64,000 bases of DNA. Source: Faecalibacterium sp. An121. GTDB taxonomy: Bacteria; Bacillota; Clostridia; Oscillospirales; Ruminococcaceae. The notes beneath the pieces were generated by a model. That model saw only the letters and a program-made list of their open reading frames with translations, was not told the origin of the DNA and ran no database searches. Where the stretch lies: positions 124,001 to 188,000 of the forward strand of contig NZ_NFLM01000002.1 of NCBI RefSeq assembly GCF_002160915.1, written 5' to 3'. Shown one piece after another: positions 34,123 through 42,944 of this stretch. A program made the translations under genes and the position numbers. Numbering within the stretch: position 1 is the first letter of the stretch; every line of letters begins with the position of its first letter.

Positions 34123-35205
34123 ATGGCACGAGTTTACAATTTCAGCGCCGGTCCCAGCATGCTGCCCGAGCCGGTCCTCAGGAAAGCTCAGGCGGAGCTT
34201 CTGGACTACCACGGCAGCGGCCAGAGCGTCATGGAGATGAGCCACCGCAGCAAGTGGTTCGAACAGATCATCCAGGACACCGAGGCCTCCCTGCGCCGGC
34301 TGATGCAGATCCCCGACAACTACAAGGTCGGCTTTTTCCAGGGCGGCGCCACCCAGCAGTTCGCCATGGTGCCCCTCAACTTCATGACCACCGGCAAGGC
34401 CGACTACATCGTCACCGGCAACTTCTCCAACCTGGCCGCCAAAGAGGCTGCCAAGTTCGGACAGGTGAACGTGGTGGCCTCCAGCAAGGACAAAAACTTC
34501 ACCTACATCCCCGACGTCAGCGCCATCCCCTATGACGCCGACGCCAGCTACATCCACATCTGCCAGAACAACACCATCTTCGGCACCCAGTATGTGGAGC
34601 TGCCCCAGGTAGACGGCATCCCCCTGGTGGCCGACATGAGTTCGATGATCCTGTCCCGCCCGGTGGATGTGACCCAGTATGGCTGCATCTACTTTGGCGT
34701 GCAGAAAAACGTGGCCCCCGCCGGCATGGCCATCGCCATCATCCGGGAGGATCTGCTGGGCCACGCCGCCGACACCGTCCCCACCATGATGAACTACACC
34801 ACCCTCATCAACAAGGACAGTATGTATAACACCCCGCCCTGCTGGTGCATCTATATGACCGGCCTGGTGCTGGATTACCTCGAGCACGAGGTGGGCGGCC
34901 TTGCGGCCATGCAGCAGATCAACGAGGCCAAGGCCAAGGTGCTGTATGACTATCTGGACAGCCAGGACTTCTACCGCAACCCGGTGGAGCACCGCTACCG
35001 CAGCACCATGAACGTCACCTTCACCAGCCCCGACCCCGACACCGACAAAAAGTTCTGCGCCCAAGCCGCCGAGGCCGGCCTGGTCAATCTGAAGGGCCAT
35101 CGCCTGGTGGGCGGTATGCGGGCTTCCATCTACAACGCCATGCCCCCTGCCGGCATCGACAAGCTGGTGGAATTCATGGAAGCGTTCCGCAAGGCCAACG
35201 CTTGA
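34123..35205 (+). CDS. serC: Phosphoserine aminotransferase
   Basis: This 360-residue PLP enzyme converts 3-phosphohydroxypyruvate to phosphoserine. YNFSAGPSMLPEPVL is the family start, GGATQQFAMVPLNF the PLP-phosphate loop, and GVQKNVAPAG carries the PLP-binding lysine (about residue 196). HRSKWFEQI near residue 40 and HRLVGGMRASIYNA near the end bind substrate. GGAGG lies 8 bases before the ATG at 34123. The frame is open further up only by chance. It is followed by serA after 18 bases, making a two-gene serine operon. Confidence 0.96.
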   Translation: MARVYNFSAGPSMLPEPVLRKAQAELLDYHGSGQSVMEMSHRSKWFEQIIQDTEASLRRLMQIPDNYKVGFFQGGATQQFAMVPLNFMTTGKADYIVTGNFSNLAAKEAAKFGQVNVVASSKDKNFTYIPDVSAIPYDADASYIHICQNNTIFGTQYVELPQVDGIPLVADMSSMILSRPVDVTQYGCIYFGVQKNVAPAGMAIAIIREDLLGHAADTVPTMMNYTTLINKDSMYNTPPCWCIYMTGLVLDYLEHEVGGLAAMQQINEAKAKVLYDYLDSQDFYRNPVEHRYRSTMNVTFTSPDPDTDKKFCAQAAEAGLVNLKGHRLVGGMRASIYNAMPPAGIDKLVEFMEAFRKANA

Positions 35206-35223
35206 GCACAGGAGGGACAGGAA

Positions 35224-36384
35224 ATGTTTACCATTCAGACACTCAACGCCATCAGCCCGGTGGGGCTGGCAAAGCTGCCCAAAAACCTGTTTGAGGTGGC
35301 GGTGGACACAGACGCCCCCGACGGCATCCTGGTGCGCAGCGCCGACCTGCTGAACACTGAGTTCAAACCCAATCTGCTGGCCATCGCCCGGGCCGGGGCC
35401 GGGGTGAACAACATCCCCCTGGACCGGTGCAGCGAGCAGGGCATCGTGGTGTTCAACACCCCCGGCGCCAACGCCAACGCCGTGGCCGAGCTGGTGGTGG
35501 GGATGCTGATCGCGGGCAGCCGCAACGTGCCCGCGGCCTCCGGCTGGGCGCAGGGCCTGGCCGGCGACCCCAACCTGAAAAAGGATGTGGAAAAAGGCAA
35601 AAAGCAATTTGTGGGCAATGAGATCGCGGGCAAGACCCTGGGCGTCATCGGTCTGGGCGCCATCGGTTCCCGGGTGGCCAACTGCGCCCTGTCCCTGGGG
35701 ATGGACGTCTACGGCTACGACCCCTATATTTCCATCGACGCCGCCTGGAACCTCAGCAGCCAGGTGCACCACTGCGTCAACCTGAACGATATGCTGCCCC
35801 TGTGCGACTATCTGACCATCCATGTGCCCTATCTGCCCACCACACGGGACACCATCAACGCCCAGACCCTGGCCCTGTGCAAGGACGGCGTCAAGCTGCT
35901 CAACTACGCCCGGGGCGAGCTGGTGAACAACGCCGCCCTGCTGGAGGCCCTGGAGAGCGGCAAGGTGTCCGTTTATATGACCGACTTCCCCGCCGAGGAA
36001 CTGCTGGGCAGGTCGGGGGTCATCTGCACCCCCCATCTGGGCGCCTCCACCCCCGAGGCCGAGGACAACTGCGCCATCATGGCCGCCCAGGAGCTGAGCG
36101 ACTACCTGCGCAACGGCAACATCACCCATTCGGTCAACCTGCCCGATGTGCAGCAGCCCCGGGCCGGGGGCCGGCGGATCTGCGTCATCCACCGCAACGA
36201 GCCGGGCATCATCAGCCAGGTCACCGCCCTGACCACCGCCGCCAGCCTGAACATCGAGAACATGGTCAACAAGAGCAAAAAGAACATGGCTTACACCATG
36301 CTGGACGTCACCGGCGCCATGACCGGCGAGCTGAAGGAAAAGCTTTCCGCCATCCCCGCCGTCATCCGGGTCCGCATCCTGTGA
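35224..36384 (+). CDS. serA: D-3-phosphoglycerate dehydrogenase
   Basis: This 386-residue enzyme catalyses the first step of serine synthesis. ARAGAGVNNIPLD is the substrate-binding block, VIGLGAIGSRVA the NAD-binding glycine motif, and NYARGEL and TPHLGAST hold the catalytic Arg and His. A C-terminal ACT domain (RICVIHRNEPGIISQVT) probably gives serine feedback control. The short form without the intervening domain is typical of this clade. It is co-transcribed with serC and ends at a strong terminator. Confidence 0.95.
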   Translation: MFTIQTLNAISPVGLAKLPKNLFEVAVDTDAPDGILVRSADLLNTEFKPNLLAIARAGAGVNNIPLDRCSEQGIVVFNTPGANANAVAELVVGMLIAGSRNVPAASGWAQGLAGDPNLKKDVEKGKKQFVGNEIAGKTLGVIGLGAIGSRVANCALSLGMDVYGYDPYISIDAAWNLSSQVHHCVNLNDMLPLCDYLTIHVPYLPTTRDTINAQTLALCKDGVKLLNYARGELVNNAALLEALESGKVSVYMTDFPAEELLGRSGVICTPHLGASTPEAEDNCAIMAAQELSDYLRNGNITHSVNLPDVQQPRAGGRRICVIHRNEPGIISQVTALTTAASLNIENMVNKSKKNMAYTMLDVTGAMTGELKEKLSAIPAVIRVRIL

Positions 36385-36398
36385 CCGCCTGATCCACA

Positions 36399-36447
36399 AA
36401 AATGCCCCCGGGCCTGTCTGCACACCGCAGCGGCCCGGGGGCATTTT
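36399..36447. terminator. Bidirectional terminator between serA and murE
   Basis: AAAATGCCCCCGGGCC (36399-36414) pairs with GGCCCGGGGGCATTTT (36432-36447). It ends the convergent serCA and dcw transcripts. Confidence 0.93.
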
Positions 36448-36469
36448 CTCTTGTTTTAACGACGGGCCG

Positions 36470-37948
36470 TCACTCCAGGCCGATCTGCCGGGCGTATTCC
36501 TCCAGCAGTTCCCGCTCCAGGAAGGGCGTCTTGACCCCCATCCGGTCCCGGTAGGTCTCGTGGCCCTTCCCAATGACGGCGATCAGGTCGCCGGGCTGGG
36601 CGTGGTCCACCGCGTAGTGCAGCGCGTCCAGACGGTCGGGGATCTCCACGAACCGGGCGTCGGGGTTGCCCCGCAGCATCCCCTGACGGATGTCGGCCAG
36701 GATGTCCTCCACCTTTTCAAAGCGGTTGTTGTCCTCGGTCAGGATGGAGAAATCGGCCATCCGGGCACAGATCTCTCCCATGCCGTACCGCCGCAGTTTG
36801 GAGCGGTTGCCGCCGCAGCCAAACACCACCACCAGCCGGTGGGGGTCGTACGCACGCAGGGTGGTCAGCAGGCTCTCGGTGGACACCTCGTTGTGGGCGT
36901 AATCCAGCAGGACGGTGAACTTTTTGCTGATGGGCACCAGCTCCACCCGGCCCTTGACTACACAGCGGCCCAGACCGTCGTGGATGGCCTGGTCGGGCAG
37001 GTCCAGCACCTTGCTCACCGCCAGGGCCGCCAGGGCGTTGTAGACGCTGAACTGGCCCGGCATATTCACCTTGACGTCCATTTCATCCCGGCCGCTGACG
37101 TGGAATGTCACCCCCAAAAAGTCGTGGGTGCGCAGCAGCTGGCAGTCGCTGGCCCGGTAGTCGGCCCGGCTGTCCATCCCGTAGGTCACCAGGGCGCAGG
37201 TGTGGCCCTCCAGCAGCGCCTGCGTGTTGGGGTCGTCGATGTTCACCACGCCCACATCGCACCGCCGGAACAGCTGGCCTTTCCAGCTGCGGTACTCCTC
37301 AAAGCTGGCGTGCTCCCCCGGGCCGATGTGGTCGGGAGAGAGGTTAGTGAACACGCCCACCTGGTAATGGATACCCGCCACCCGGTCCATCATCAGCCCC
37401 TGGCTGGATACCTCCATCACCACCGTGTCGCAGCCCGCGTCCACAAAGGTGCGGAAGTATCTTTGCAGCTCATAGCTCTCGGGGGTGGTGTTGGCGGTCT
37501 CCTCGTGACGGCCCATATAATAGACCCCGTTGGTGCCGATCATCCCCACCTTGCGGCCCGCCGCCTCCAGCACGCTGCGGATCATGTGGGCGGTGGTGGT
37601 CTTGCCCTTGGTGCCGGTCACGCCTATCATGGTCATCCGGCGGGCAGGGCTGCCGAACAGGTTGGCGCTCATCAGGGCCATGGCCCGGCGGCTGTTGTCC
37701 ACCTTCAGCACCGTCACCCCCGCAAGGCCGCTCAGGTCAATGTCGTGCTGGATGACGACGGCCGCCGCTCCTTTGGCTGCGCAGTCGGCGGCAAAGTCGT
37801 GGCTGTCCCGCTGGGTGCCCACGATGCAAACGAACAATACCCCCGGGGCTGCCTTCCGGCTGTCATAGACGATGTCGGTGATGTCGGTATCCAGGCTGCC
37901 CTGCACCAGCGTACAGGCCACCCCCTGGGTCAACGCGGATAGCTTCAT
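36470..37948 (-). CDS. murE: UDP-MurNAc-dipeptide ligase adding the third residue (MurE)
   Basis: This 492-residue Mur ligase adds the diamino acid to UDP-MurNAc-L-Ala-D-Glu. The ATP loop is GVTGTKGKTTT (109-119). SYELQRYF and MEVSSQGL carry the lysine-region and substrate motifs. The specificity loop reads DNNR at 406-409; meso-DAP enzymes have DNPR, so DAP use is likely although Pro is replaced. It is the last gene of the dcw cluster, 6 bases after ftsQ, instead of its usual place before murF. GAGGAG precedes the ATG. Confidence 0.93.
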   Translation of the reverse strand: MKLSALTQGVACTLVQGSLDTDITDIVYDSRKAAPGVLFVCIVGTQRDSHDFAADCAAKGAAAVVIQHDIDLSGLAGVTVLKVDNSRRAMALMSANLFGSPARRMTMIGVTGTKGKTTTAHMIRSVLEAAGRKVGMIGTNGVYYMGRHEETANTTPESYELQRYFRTFVDAGCDTVVMEVSSQGLMMDRVAGIHYQVGVFTNLSPDHIGPGEHASFEEYRSWKGQLFRRCDVGVVNIDDPNTQALLEGHTCALVTYGMDSRADYRASDCQLLRTHDFLGVTFHVSGRDEMDVKVNMPGQFSVYNALAALAVSKVLDLPDQAIHDGLGRCVVKGRVELVPISKKFTVLLDYAHNEVSTESLLTTLRAYDPHRLVVVFGCGGNRSKLRRYGMGEICARMADFSILTEDNNRFEKVEDILADIRQGMLRGNPDARFVEIPDRLDALHYAVDHAQPGDLIAVIGKGHETYRDRMGVKTPFLERELLEEYARQIGLE

Positions 37949-37954
37949 ACTGTG

Positions 37955-39349
37955 TCACTCCTCATTGGTCGTCCCCTCCAGGGGGGCGTCTGTGCCTTCT
38001 TGTCCGGCCTCCTGCCCGGCCGTGTCCGGCTGGCCGTCCTGCGGCTGGCCGGACGCTGCCTCGGCGCCATCCTCCGGCGCTGCGGCTTCCGTCTGTTCCG
38101 GCGGCAGATAGCCCGAGGGCAGGTCGGGCGTGCCCTGGGCAAAGATGGCCTGCAAGGTGCCGTCGGTCCGCACATGGCTGCAATCCAGCTGGCCGGTGTC
38201 GGTCTCGGCGCAGCCCTTGCCCTCTTTGTTCAGCAGCATATATTCGGCGTAGTCCATCTTGTAGTCCAGCTCGTTCAGGGTGCCCAGCAGCACGCTGATC
38301 CGGTCCTGATAGAGGAAGGCCAGCTGTTCCACATCGGCGTATTCGATCCGGGTCACGTCCTCCAGCAGGCCGTGCTCCTCCAGCGCCCCCAGCAGGGTCT
38401 CCAGGGCCCTCATGCGGCTGTCCGCCGTCTGGCCCGTCTGGCTGTCCGCCGCCTGACTGGAGGCCTCTCCCTCCGGCGGCACGGCATAGGCCAGCTGGTC
38501 GCCGGGGGTCACGCTCACCGGGTCCCCGCCGTACAGCACCGGCAGCCCTTCGGGCTGCACCGGCTCCGCCGCCAGGATCTTGAGCCCCGCCGACAGGCTG
38601 ATCCATCCGGTGGGGGTCTGCATGGCATAGGCAGGGGCTGCGGGGGTCACCTGCACCACCACCGTACTGGGGTATACCCGCTGCACCTGGATCTGTTCCA
38701 GCAGGGGAAACTCTTTTTCCAGCTGGGCGGCCTTGGCCTCGGGGTCAAAGCTGAAGATGTTCTCCTCCACCTGCACCCCCAAAGCATCCAGGATCTGGCT
38801 GCTGGTGTAGGGGCCCGCCTGGGCGAGGTCCGCCCCGTCGGGACCGGCCACCCGTATGGCGTTGATCTTGAACAGCATGGTCATGGTCAGGTAGATGCCC
38901 GCCCCCGCCACGCACAGCACCAGAAAAGCCGCGGTCAGCCGCCGCATCATCCGGCGGCGGCGCAGCATCTTGCGGGTCACCCGGCGGCGTCTGCGGGCCT
39001 CCTGGCGGGGCGGAGCGGGCCGGGCCGGCCGCGCGGCCTGGGGACGTCTGTCCCGGGCGGGACGGGCCGTCTGGGGCCTGCGGCTGTCGCCGCGGGGCGG
39101 CCGGGCCCGTCCCCCTGTGGGGAACTGCACCGTATTGTCCCGGCGGGGCGGATGCTCATAAAAGAAGCTGTCCTCCACCCGCTGGCCTGGGCTGCGGCTT
39201 TCGAACCGTATCCCTTCGGTATATTGTCCCGGCGTGCGATACGGATCGTTATTCACCGGCCGGTTGGGGGCCGGGCGTCTTCCCTGCCCCTGGGTGCGGC
39301 GCGGGACGGCCTGCCCGGCCGGCCTGCGTCTGCGCTGCTTTGCGGGCAT
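37955..39349 (-). CDS. ftsQ: Cell division protein FtsQ/DivIB with long tails
   Basis: This 464-residue protein keeps the FtsQ plan: cytoplasmic tail, one membrane segment (about 139-160), POTRA domain (INAIRVAGPDG ... QIQVQRVYPSTVVVQVTPAAPAYA) and a beta domain. It assembles with FtsL and FtsB/DivIC in the divisome. The cytoplasmic tail of about 138 residues is extremely Arg/Pro-rich. The extracellular end has about 60 acidic Gly/Gln/Pro residues, and a Ser/Gln-rich insert lies near residue 285. The start at 39349 follows AAAGGAGGGG. Typical relatives have 250-300 residues. Confidence 0.83.
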   Translation of the reverse strand: MPAKQRRRRPAGQAVPRRTQGQGRRPAPNRPVNNDPYRTPGQYTEGIRFESRSPGQRVEDSFFYEHPPRRDNTVQFPTGGRARPPRGDSRRPQTARPARDRRPQAARPARPAPPRQEARRRRRVTRKMLRRRRMMRRLTAAFLVLCVAGAGIYLTMTMLFKINAIRVAGPDGADLAQAGPYTSSQILDALGVQVEENIFSFDPEAKAAQLEKEFPLLEQIQVQRVYPSTVVVQVTPAAPAYAMQTPTGWISLSAGLKILAAEPVQPEGLPVLYGGDPVSVTPGDQLAYAVPPEGEASSQAADSQTGQTADSRMRALETLLGALEEHGLLEDVTRIEYADVEQLAFLYQDRISVLLGTLNELDYKMDYAEYMLLNKEGKGCAETDTGQLDCSHVRTDGTLQAIFAQGTPDLPSGYLPPEQTEAAAPEDGAEAASGQPQDGQPDTAGQEAGQEGTDAPLEGTTNEE

Positions 39350-39385
39350 ACCGCCCCCCTCCTTTCTCACAAAGTATGCGGGGCC

Positions 39386-40513
39386 TTACGGCTCCCGCAG
39401 CAGGTCCTGCAGCCGCCGGACGATCTGGTCCAGGCTGTCGTCCACCGACAGGGTGCGGGCATTGCGGCCCATCCGGGCCAGTCTGCCCTCCTCGGCCAGC
39501 AGCTGCCGTACCTCGGCCACCAGCTTTTCGCCGGTCAGATCCTTTTCTTCGATGACCACCGCCGCGTCCACCTTGGCCAGCTCCAGCGCGTTGTAATACT
39601 GGTGGTTCTCGGCCACGTTGGGACTGGGGATCAGCACGGAAGCCCGGCCTGCGGCCTCCAGTTCGGCCAGGGTCAGCGCGCCGGCCCGGCTGATCACCAG
39701 GTCTGCCGCCGCCAGCAGCTCGGGCATATTGTCGATGTATTCCCGCACCACCAGGTTTTCGCCCCGGGCAAAGCCCTTCTGCTTTTCCAGGTCCCGGAAC
39801 AGCTGCACGCCGTACTGGCCGGTGGCGTGCAGATGCAGGATGTCCCTGTGCTCCTTCTGCTCCCAGGCGCACAGGTCGGCCACCACCTCATTGATCCGCC
39901 TGGCCCCCAGGCTGCCCCCAAAGGACAGGATGACGGTGCGGTCCCCGGCGTGCAGCTTGGCGCGGGCTTCGGCCCGGCGGGCCGCCCATCCAAAGACCTC
40001 GGGGCGGACAGGGTTGCCCACCACCACCGTCTTGCCGGGGGCGCCCAGACGGTCCGCCCCGGCCTGCACGGCGGCAAAGACCACATCCACCTCGGGGGCC
40101 AGCAGCTTGTTGGTCACCCCGGGGAAGGCGTTCTGTTCGTGGATCGCCGTCTTGATGCCGTGTTTGGCGGCGGCCCGTACCACCGGGCCCGACACATACC
40201 CGCCGCAGCCGATCACCAGATCGGGCTGCACCTCTTTGAGGATGGCCCTGCAGCGGGGGCCTGAGCGGGCCAGGTTCCACACCGTGACCAGGTTGCGGCG
40301 CAGGTTCTCCAGGGAAGGCCGCCGCTGGAAACCGGTCACCTCGATGTGGTGGAAGGGATAGCCCGCCTGGGTCACCAGACGGTATTCCATCCCCTCTTGC
40401 CGGCCCGCAAAATGGATCTCGGCGGCGGGGTCCGCCCTCCGCAGGGCCCCCGCGATGGCCAGAGCCGGGTTGATATGGCCGGCCGTGCCGCCGGCTGCGA
40501 TCAGTACACGCAT
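39386..40513 (-). CDS. murG: Lipid II synthase (GlcNAc transferase) MurG
   Basis: This 375-residue GT28 enzyme adds GlcNAc to lipid I at the inner membrane face. GGTAGHINPALAIA is the first glycine-rich loop, IGCGGYVSGPVV and IHEQNAFPGVTNK the lipid-binding side, and SFGGSLGARRINE and ISRAGALTLAELEAAG the UDP-GlcNAc site. All are intact. This matters because its substrate, lipid I, needs an active MraY that the cluster does not seem to encode. AGGAGG lies before the ATG. Confidence 0.96.
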   Translation of the reverse strand: MRVLIAAGGTAGHINPALAIAGALRRADPAAEIHFAGRQEGMEYRLVTQAGYPFHHIEVTGFQRRPSLENLRRNLVTVWNLARSGPRCRAILKEVQPDLVIGCGGYVSGPVVRAAAKHGIKTAIHEQNAFPGVTNKLLAPEVDVVFAAVQAGADRLGAPGKTVVVGNPVRPEVFGWAARRAEARAKLHAGDRTVILSFGGSLGARRINEVVADLCAWEQKEHRDILHLHATGQYGVQLFRDLEKQKGFARGENLVVREYIDNMPELLAAADLVISRAGALTLAELEAAGRASVLIPSPNVAENHQYYNALELAKVDAAVVIEEKDLTGEKLVAEVRQLLAEEGRLARMGRNARTLSVDDSLDQIVRRLQDLLREP

Positions 40514-40543
40514 ATGGATGATTCCTCCTGTCTGCCGGGCTGT

Positions 40544-41869
40544 TTACAGCTGTGCCCGGTGCTGTGCGCCGGAGCGGCGCAGATTACCCAGTACGATGGG
40601 CGGGCGGGCCGTGGTCTGCCGCACCTGCTCCATCCGGGCGGCCCGGCGTGCCTCGGCGGCCTGGGCGCCGTTGCGCCCGATGTGGATCATGACCCCCATC
40701 TCAGCCATCAAAAGCAGCAGGCTGGTGCCGCCCGAGGAAAAGAAGGGCAGGCTGATGCCGGTATTGGGCAGGGTGTTGGTGACGACGGCCACATTGCAGA
40801 ACACCTGCCAGCCCACCTGGGCCATGATGCCCACCCCCACCAGGGTGCTGAACCGGTCGGACGCCTGAAAGGCGATCAGGAACCCCTGCACCAGCAGCAG
40901 CACGAACAGCAGGATGACCACCACGGCCCCCACAAAGCCCAGTTCCTCGCACACCACGCTGAAGATGAAGTCGTTGGTGCACTCGGGCAGCCAGAGCTGC
41001 TTTTCCACGCTGTTGCCCAGGCCCAGGCCGGTCAGACCGCCCGAGCCGATGGCGTACAGGCTCTGAAGGGTCTGATCGGTCATCTTGTTGAGGTCCTGGG
41101 TCCAGCCGTCCAGACGGTCCTGCAGGTAGGGGATGGAGTCGATGTGGGAGAGGATGGTCTCCAGCAGCAGCACGGCGGCCGCCGCGCCCCCGTAGGTGAT
41201 GATGCCGCCGCTGCCGTTCAGCAGCAGGATGCTGCCCACGATGGCGCACATCAGCACGATGCCCGACATATGGGGTTCCAGCGCCAGCAGCACCACCACC
41301 GGCAGCAAAGGCGCCAGGGGAACGGCCAGCTCCCGCACCACCTTCTGGAACAGCCACTGGCCAAAGTTCCCCACAGTCCGCCTGGCCGAAGGATCTCCCT
41401 GGGGCCTGGGATGGGGGGTGCGGCTGGCCAGGTGCGCGGTGAGCAGGATCATCTCAAACTTGACCAGCTCGGACACCTGCAGCGTGGGCAGGCCCTTGAA
41501 ATTCAGCCACCGGCGGCAGCCGTTCAGGGGTTCGCAGAACAGCACCACGATCAGCAGCAGGATGCTGACCAGATACCCCGCCCATACGAATTTGCGGATG
41601 AACCGCAAGTCGAAATACGAAAACAGGAACATCACCCCCATGCCGATCAGGGCATAGAGGGCCTGCGATTTGATGTAGTGATAGCTGTCCCCCATGCGGA
41701 GGTAGCCCGTGGTATAGCTGGCGCTGAACAGCATCACCAGCCCGAAGATCACGATCAGGATCAGGGTCGCCAGCCAGCTGATCAGCAGCGGGGTCCACGG
41801 CCCGGGGTCCCGCTGAAAGACCACCACCGGCCCCCGCGGGTCGGGGTGTCTTCTGTGTGCAACCGCCAT
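40544..41869 (-). CDS. ftsW: Peptidoglycan glycosyltransferase FtsW/SpoVE
   Basis: This 441-residue SEDS protein polymerises lipid II during division together with the class B PBP of the same cluster. Ten membrane segments can be traced. LNFKGLPTLQVSELVKFEMIL holds the family's RW-F and substrate-path motifs, GSGGLTGLGLGNS and PECTNDFIFSVVCEELGFVG form the central loop with the conserved Asp, and NTGISLPFFSSGGTS is the PROSITE-type signature near the end. The Arg/Gln-rich C-terminal tail of about 35 residues is cytoplasmic. Confidence 0.95.
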   Translation of the reverse strand: MAVAHRRHPDPRGPVVVFQRDPGPWTPLLISWLATLILIVIFGLVMLFSASYTTGYLRMGDSYHYIKSQALYALIGMGVMFLFSYFDLRFIRKFVWAGYLVSILLLIVVLFCEPLNGCRRWLNFKGLPTLQVSELVKFEMILLTAHLASRTPHPRPQGDPSARRTVGNFGQWLFQKVVRELAVPLAPLLPVVVLLALEPHMSGIVLMCAIVGSILLLNGSGGIITYGGAAAAVLLLETILSHIDSIPYLQDRLDGWTQDLNKMTDQTLQSLYAIGSGGLTGLGLGNSVEKQLWLPECTNDFIFSVVCEELGFVGAVVVILLFVLLLVQGFLIAFQASDRFSTLVGVGIMAQVGWQVFCNVAVVTNTLPNTGISLPFFSSGGTSLLLLMAEMGVMIHIGRNGAQAAEARRAARMEQVRQTTARPPIVLGNLRRSGAQHRAQL

Positions 41870-41896
41870 AGAAAACCTGCCTTTCTCTCTGCGCGT

Positions 41897-42919
41897 TCAA
41901 AACTGCGCCGTACGCAAAGCGGCCAGGGTGCCTGCCAGCGCCAGAGCGCAAAAGACATAGAAAGCGGCCACCGGGCCGCCCTTTCGGCGCAGCCAGGCGT
42001 CCAGGCTGCCCGCCTTGAACAGGGGCCGGCCCCGCATCCGGCGCCACAGCCCCTGCAGCACCGCCGCCAGCCCCTCCGCCCAGAAGGGCAGGCCCAAAGC
42101 CAGGGCGATATCCGCCCGTCCGATGGACAGGGGGATCCCCCCCACCGCCCCGGCCAGGAACAGGCAGCCCACCGCCCCGGGCATCAGCCGGGCGGGGTAA
42201 AAGTTCCACAGCAGGAACGCCATCAGCGCCCCCGCCAGGGCCGCAGGCAGCACCGCCAGCGGGAAAAATCCCAGGATGGTCTCGGCCCCCATCAGGCCCA
42301 GCATGGCCACAAAGGCGGCCCCCGCCACAGCCCCGTCGGTGGGGCCGGCCAGCCGGGCCGATTCGGCCAGGGCCACCAGCATCGCCGCCCACAGGGGCGC
42401 CGCAGCGGCCCCCAGCTCGACGTAGCCCGCCAGGGGCACCGTCAGGCCGGTGGGCATATATTCGCCGGCCCACAGAGCGGCCACCGTCACAGCGGCGGCA
42501 GCCCCCTCCAAAGCCAGCCGGGGCCCTGTCCGCAGCCCCAGTACCTGCCGGGGCCGCAGCCGGACCAGATCGTCCGCAAGGCCCGCCGCGCCCAGCAGGA
42601 AGCCGGCGCTCAGCCCCAGCATCAGACGGCCGGTCAGGCCGCCGCCCAGCAGTTCAGGCTGCACTAGGCAGACCACCACCCAGCCCACGCCCACCGCGGC
42701 CAGGGTGCCGATGATGAAGCACAGCCCGCCCATGGTGGGCAGGCCCCGGGGCGGCTGGGGCTGTGGTTCCTCCTTGTCCTTGCTTTGCGGCTGGCCGCCG
42801 GGGCCAGTCTCCTTCTCGGGCGGGACGAGGGCCCGCAGCAGCGGGACCAGCAGGTTCCCGACCGCGGTCGTCAGCGCAAACCCCAGCACCGACGCCACGA
42901 TCAAGGCAAAACGTATCAT
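41897..42919 (-). CDS. MraY-like membrane protein lacking most catalytic motifs
   Basis: This 340-residue, roughly ten-helix protein sits where mraY belongs and aligns with it. PRGLPTMGG (58-65) and ADDLVRLRPRQVLGL (115-129) keep the family pattern, including the Asp pair 116-117. The other catalytic sites are gone. The second Asp of NxxNxxDGxDG is lost (GPTDGAVAG, 192-200). The magnesium Asp of FMGDxGS is Ala249 (MPGAVGC). The HHH of the last loop reads DAW (307-309). A charged insert with Gln/Pro repeats follows residue 35. It has no frameshift and a good ribosome site, so it looks maintained. It may be a pseudoenzyme scaffold for the wall complex. Confidence 0.8.
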   Translation of the reverse strand: MIRFALIVASVLGFALTTAVGNLLVPLLRALVPPEKETGPGGQPQSKDKEEPQPQPPRGLPTMGGLCFIIGTLAAVGVGWVVVCLVQPELLGGGLTGRLMLGLSAGFLLGAAGLADDLVRLRPRQVLGLRTGPRLALEGAAAAVTVAALWAGEYMPTGLTVPLAGYVELGAAAAPLWAAMLVALAESARLAGPTDGAVAGAAFVAMLGLMGAETILGFFPLAVLPAALAGALMAFLLWNFYPARLMPGAVGCLFLAGAVGGIPLSIGRADIALALGLPFWAEGLAAVLQGLWRRMRGRPLFKAGSLDAWLRRKGGPVAAFYVFCALALAGTLAALRTAQF

Positions 42920-42944
42920 GTCAGGTTATCTCCGATCGGTCGAT

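Noticed and set aside
36399-36447. Similar GC-rich GCCCCCGGG hairpins at several gene ends as a repeat family
   Set aside because: The stems share G/C-rich character but differ in sequence and loop, and each has a U tract at a gene end, so they are ordinary terminators.
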